A DNA stretch of 9,591 bases from an uncultured Spirochaetaceae bacterium (GTDB lineage Bacteria; Spirochaetota; Spirochaetia; Treponematales; UBA12059): positions 1 to 9,591 of the forward strand of contig CALKWG010000043.1 of NCBI GenBank assembly GCA_938004315.1. Reading direction: 5' to 3'. This document shows positions 6,991 through 9,591 of this stretch, piece after piece. The notes under the pieces are model-generated. The model was not told where the DNA came from. It saw nothing but the letters and a program-made list of their open reading frames with translations, and searched no databases. The position numbers and the translations under genes were made by a program. The first letter of the stretch is position 1. Each line of letters begins with the position of its first letter.

Positions 6991-7022
6991 CGGGCCGCCT
7001 CGTGGCGGCCCGTTCGTTTTTT
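6991..7022 (+). terminator. Strong rho-independent terminator
   Basis: A perfect 9-bp GC stem (CGGGCCGCC at 6991-6999 with GGCGGCCCG at 7004-7012) closes a TCGT loop and is followed by TTCGTTTTTT. It ends the zinc-ribbon transcript and separates it from rpsT. Confidence 0.92.
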
Positions 7023-7077
7023 ATAAAGCACGAGGGACGCGCCAGCCGCCTTGGCCCGCCGCCCGCCCGCCGCATCC

Positions 7078-7106
7078 TTGACAAGCTTTTCCCTATCTGC
7101 TAATTT
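7078..7106 (+). promoter_or_regulatory. Promoter of the rpsT-HU-lnt unit
   Basis: A perfect TTGACA at 7078-7083 and TAATTT at 7101-7106 are spaced by 17 nt. A TGC at 7098-7100 gives an extended -10. The predicted start near 7113 leaves a leader of about 59 nt before the S20 start codon. Confidence 0.7.
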
Positions 7107-7161
7107 CTTACCCCGACGTTAATTCCCGACGAATAGAACGTTTAACGCGCCTACGATGTAT

Positions 7162-7174
7162 GGAGGATACTTTG
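7162..7174 (+). promoter_or_regulatory. Ribosome binding site and TTG start of rpsT
   Basis: GGAGG at 7162-7166 sits 5 nt before TTG at 7172-7174. The upstream in-frame ATG at 7160 overlaps this GGAGG and so cannot use it. The TTG start gives MATKQSS, the usual S20 beginning. Confidence 0.8.
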
Positions 7175-7441
7175 GCTACCAAGCAATCTTCGGCTGAAAA
7201 GCGGCACCTGCAAAGCGAGAAGCGCCGCATCCGCAACAAGAGGGTCAAGAGCAGCGTCCGCACCGCCGCCAAGAAGGTAGTCGTGGCCGCTCACGCCAAG
7301 GACAAGGCCGCGGCCGAGGCTCAGCTCAAGGAAATGATCAAGCAGATCGACACCGCCGCCCGCAAGGGCATCATTAAGAAGAACACCGCGGCACGCAAAA
7401 AGTCCAGGATGCAGCGGCTCGTCAACATCATCGGCGCCTAA
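7172..7441 (+). CDS. rpsT: 30S ribosomal protein S20
   Basis: The product is 89 aa, normal length for S20, which binds 16S rRNA early in small-subunit assembly. It shows the family pattern: an AEKRHLQSEKRRIRNKR helix near the start, an Ala/Lys-rich middle, and the GIIKKNTAARKKSRMQRLV segment (residues 66-84) near the C-terminus. I start at TTG 7172 because GGAGG is well placed for it. E. coli rpsT also starts at UUG, where the weak codon takes part in autogenous control by S20; the same could apply here but is inferred. The gene is first in a likely unit with HU (71 bp on) and lnt. No intrinsic terminator is seen between them, only a weak hairpin without a T-run (about 7467-7492). Confidence 0.96.
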   Translation: MATKQSSAEKRHLQSEKRRIRNKRVKSSVRTAAKKVVVAAHAKDKAAAEAQLKEMIKQIDTAARKGIIKKNTAARKKSRMQRLVNIIGA

Positions 7442-7512
7442 GGGCCGCCGTCCCGAGCGGGCGTTAAGCCGTCGCCGAACGAGGGGGCGGCTAGGCCGGG
7501 CAGGAGTAGCGC

Positions 7513-7833
7513 ATGTCGAGGAAAGTAACCAAGGCCGAGTTGATCGACGCCCTGCATGAACGTTCTTCCCTTAACCGCAAGGATATCCATGCGCTGATCG
7601 ACGGCCTGTTCGACGAGATCAAGAAGTCCATCCTCTCCGAGAAGGCGGTCGAGCTCCGCGGCTTCGGCACCTTCGAGGTACGCGTCCGCAAGGGCCGTAA
7701 GCGGGCGCGCAACCCTAAGACCGGCGAGCCGGTTTCGGTTTCTGACCACGGCGTCGCGGTCTTTAGGCCCGGCCGGGAGCTCAAGCTCGAAGCCTGGAAG
7801 ATCGGCTCCGACGGCGACGAAACCTCGGCATGA
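7513..7833 (+). CDS. hup: HU/IHF-family DNA-binding protein
   Basis: The product is 106 aa, a nucleoid-associated protein that bends DNA as a dimer. Visible features are the N-terminal helices (KAELIDALHERSSLNRKDI), RGFGTFEVR at 49-57, the beta-arm RNPKTGEP at 66-73 with the intercalating Pro68, and the closing FRPGRELK segment at 84-91. An acidic tail (GSDGDETSA) extends past the standard 90-95 residues. AGGAG lies 6 nt before the ATG. The stop overlaps the lnt start by four bases. HU and IHF subunits cannot be separated firmly by eye; the single-gene context favours a homodimeric HU-like protein. The symbol is given for the family. Confidence 0.94.
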   Translation: MSRKVTKAELIDALHERSSLNRKDIHALIDGLFDEIKKSILSEKAVELRGFGTFEVRVRKGRKRARNPKTGEPVSVSDHGVAVFRPGRELKLEAWKIGSDGDETSA

Positions 7834-9461
7834 GGCTCGAGCCGAGTCCGCCGGCCGGCTCCAAGGCGTGGCGTAGCGGCCTCCTTCCGCTCTCCGCCCT
7901 GCTCTACGTCCTCGCCTTTCCCGGGCTCGGCCCGGGCTTCGGCTTCCTAGCCTTCGTCGCCTTCGTCCCCGCCCTAGCCTGGCTATCGGGCGCCACGGTT
8001 CCGAAAGCCGCCTTGGCGGGCATGGCCTTCGGGGCCGCCTCGTACGCCGGCATCAGCCACTGGGTGGCTAATTATCACCCGGCGGCCCTCGGCGTCACGG
8101 CCTTCCTCGGCGCGCTCTGGTTCACGCCCCTCTTCGCCGCTCTCAGCCTGGCGCTCCGCCTGCCGCGGGGGCGGGCGGCCGTCGTCGTAGCCCTGCTCTG
8201 GGCCGCGGCCGATAGCGCGCGCGGCGCCGGCTTCCTCGCCTTCCCCTACGGCACCCTGCCCTACGCCCTCTACGAGTACGGTTTCGCCCTGCGCATCGCG
8301 TCGGTCGGCGGGGCCGAGACCGTGGGCGCGCTCATAGTCCTGGCGAACTACGGGTTCTTCTGCGCGGCCGAGCGGCTCGTCATCCGCCGTGCCGAGGACG
8401 GCGCGGCGCCGAAGGGGGCGGAGATAGCCAGGACGGATACGGCTCGTCGGCTCGCCCGCGCCGCATGGCCGGGCCTGGCCGCCTTGGCGTTCGGCCTCCT
8501 TACCGTCGCCATGGGAAGGCCCGCCGCTCCCGAGCATGCCGACCCGGGCGGCGACGCCTTCCGCGTCGCCCTCGTCCAAGCCGGCGTCCGCGAGCGGCAA
8601 TACGTCGCCGACGATTACCGCGCCATGGCCGATAGGCTCATGGAGCTCTCGGGCGAGGCCTTGACGGGCAAGCCCGATCTCGTGGTCTGGCACGAGACCT
8701 CCGTCATCCCGCCCATCGACTGGCACCTACGGAGGCGTAGCGACCGGCCGATTACGGATATCCTCCTCGGCCTACAAACCTTCCTCGACGCCTACCCGGT
8801 TCCCCTGCTCCTGGGCAACGGCTGGGCCGATCCCGAGGACCCGAGCCGCCGGACGCAGGGGAACGCCGCGATACTCTACGAGGGCGGCCGCCCGCGCGAC
8901 CGTTACCTAAAGATGGCCCTGGTGCCTTTCTCCGAGTACTTCCCCTACGAGCGGCAGCTGCCCGGCGTGGCCCGCTGGCTCGAGGATCGCTTCGGCTATT
9001 TCTGGCAACCCGGGGAGGAACGGCGCATCTTCGAGCTCGGAGGGCGGCGCTTCGCGGCCCCCATCTGCTTCGAGGACTCGTTCGGCTCCCACGTAGCCCT
9101 CTTCGACGAGCCGGACTTCTTCATCGTCCTGACCGACGACTCCTGGGCCAAGTCAGAAGGCATGCAGCGACAGCACCTGGCCATGACGACCTTCAGGGCC
9201 GCCGAAACCGCCACGACCTTCCTGCGCGCCGCGAATACCGGCGCTACGGCGGCGGTCGGCCCGAACGGCCGCGTCATATCGATCCTGCCCGCCTTCGAGC
9301 CGGGGGTATTGCACGTGGAGCTCGGCCCGACGGAATCGAAGCGCACCGCCTACGAGCGTTGGGGCCGTTTCCTCGGCCCGGCCTACGGCTACCTAGGCTT
9401 GGCCCTGGCGATCGCCTTGGCGGCCCTGCGCCTCGCCTCGCTACGGAGCCGCGACGACTAA
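7830..9461 (+). CDS. lnt: Apolipoprotein N-acyltransferase
   Basis: The product is 543 aa, an inner-membrane enzyme that transfers an acyl chain from phospholipid to the N-terminal Cys of lipoproteins, the last step of their maturation. Several hydrophobic segments fill residues about 16-230. A nitrilase-like domain spans about 243-498, and a final membrane segment lies at about 513-538. The Glu-Lys-Cys triad is present: E289 in WHETS, K361 in YLKMALVPFSEY, and C413 in APICFED. The extra conserved Glu of the VPFxEY motif is E369. These align with E. coli E267, K335, C387 and E343 by motif. The ATG overlaps the HU stop (ATGA), and no ribosome binding site precedes it, so its translation is probably coupled to HU. 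The gene appears complete and ends 85 bp before the adapter. Confidence 0.96.
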   Translation: MRLEPSPPAGSKAWRSGLLPLSALLYVLAFPGLGPGFGFLAFVAFVPALAWLSGATVPKAALAGMAFGAASYAGISHWVANYHPAALGVTAFLGALWFTPLFAALSLALRLPRGRAAVVVALLWAAADSARGAGFLAFPYGTLPYALYEYGFALRIASVGGAETVGALIVLANYGFFCAAERLVIRRAEDGAAPKGAEIARTDTARRLARAAWPGLAALAFGLLTVAMGRPAAPEHADPGGDAFRVALVQAGVRERQYVADDYRAMADRLMELSGEALTGKPDLVVWHETSVIPPIDWHLRRRSDRPITDILLGLQTFLDAYPVPLLLGNGWADPEDPSRRTQGNAAILYEGGRPRDRYLKMALVPFSEYFPYERQLPGVARWLEDRFGYFWQPGEERRIFELGGRRFAAPICFEDSFGSHVALFDEPDFFIVLTDDSWAKSEGMQRQHLAMTTFRAAETATTFLRAANTGATAAVGPNGRVISILPAFEPGVLHVELGPTESKRTAYERWGRFLGPAYGYLGLALAIALAALRLASLRSRDD

Positions 9462-9488
9462 GCCCCGGCTTCGCGACGCCGAGAAGGC

Positions 9489-9509
9489 GGCGCGCGAGGG
9501 CGCCATTTC
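9489..9509 (+). terminator. Weak hairpin after lnt
   Basis: GGCGC (9489-9493) can pair with GCGCC (9500-9504) over a 6-nt loop, followed by ATTTCC. The stem is short and the T-run poor. It may be a weak terminator or chance in GC-rich DNA. Confidence 0.25.
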
Positions 9510-9511
9510 CA

Positions 9512-9540
9512 TTGACAAGAACTGCGGGCCATAGGAAAAT
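9512..9540 (+). promoter_or_regulatory. Candidate promoter for a gene beyond the window
   Basis: A perfect TTGACA at 9512-9517 and GAAAAT at 9535-9540 (4/6) are spaced by 17 nt. The downstream gene is missing because the sequence turns into adapter at 9547. Confidence 0.5.
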
Positions 9541-9546
9541 AGCGCG

Positions 9547-9591
9547 AGATCGGAAGAGCGTCGTGTAGGGAAAGAGTGTAGATCTCGGTGG
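9547..9591. other. Illumina TruSeq adapter sequence (artefact)
   Basis: The last 45 bases, starting AGATCGGAAGAGCGTCGTGT and ending GATCTCGGTGG, match the reverse complement of the TruSeq universal adapter without mismatch, as I recall that sequence. This is read-through retained at a contig end, not genomic DNA. Any reading frame that crosses 9546, including one from 9359, is false. Confidence 0.98.

Noticed and set aside
7442..7512. Hairpin between rpsT and HU as a terminator or attenuator
   Set aside because: AGCCG/CGGCT can pair (7467-7471 with 7488-7492), but no T-run follows and the gap is short, so read-through from rpsT is more likely.
1..9546. Defence island, CRISPR, prophage or transposon
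   Set aside because: No spaced direct repeats, transposase, integrase, terminal inverted repeats or defence effector families were seen; most genes are housekeeping or TPR proteins.
9359..9568. 69-aa plus-strand frame at the right end
   Set aside because: It overlaps lnt in another frame and its last codons are read from Illumina adapter.

Overview
The window is about 9.6 kb of GC-rich bacterial chromosome. The gene set and order point to a high-GC spirochaete (Spirochaetota), probably a contig from a shotgun assembly. The reasons are the order rpsT, HU-family gene, lnt (which I recall from Treponema, not checked here), the density of TPR-protein genes, and a lipoprotein N-acyltransferase next to housekeeping genes. 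The assignment is an inference. No mobile element, CRISPR array, rRNA or tRNA is visible.

Left part (1-3623): the 3' end of mutL on the plus strand converges on two minus-strand TPR genes. The distal one encodes a membrane-anchored, probably periplasmic protein with an alanine-rich coiled coil and about eleven TPRs. The proximal one encodes a secreted TPR protein with an acidic tail. A short AT-rich divergent region (about 3660-3682) separates these from the plus-strand genes.

Middle part (3731-6652): three tightly coupled genes with overlapping ends. They encode a membrane-anchored TPR protein whose C-terminus looks like a degenerate Mrr-type nuclease domain, a calcineurin-like metallophosphoesterase with a changed first metal motif, and a protein with a ParB/sulfiredoxin-like core. 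I do not recognise the pathway. This is the best candidate in the window for an undescribed functional module.

Right part (6685-9546): a tiny gene for a CxC/CxxC zinc-ribbon protein (56 aa, reminiscent of L31) is framed by its own TTGACA promoter, a structured leader and a strong intrinsic terminator. A second TTGACA promoter then drives rpsT (S20, TTG start), an HU-family gene and lnt. HU and lnt overlap by ATGA, and lnt has no evident ribosome binding site of its own. A third TTGACA promoter lies just after lnt and would serve a gene beyond the window.

The last 45 bases (9547-9591) are not biological. They match the Illumina TruSeq universal adapter in reverse complement and should be trimmed. 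Apart from the three-gene module and the zinc-ribbon gene, this is ordinary housekeeping sequence.
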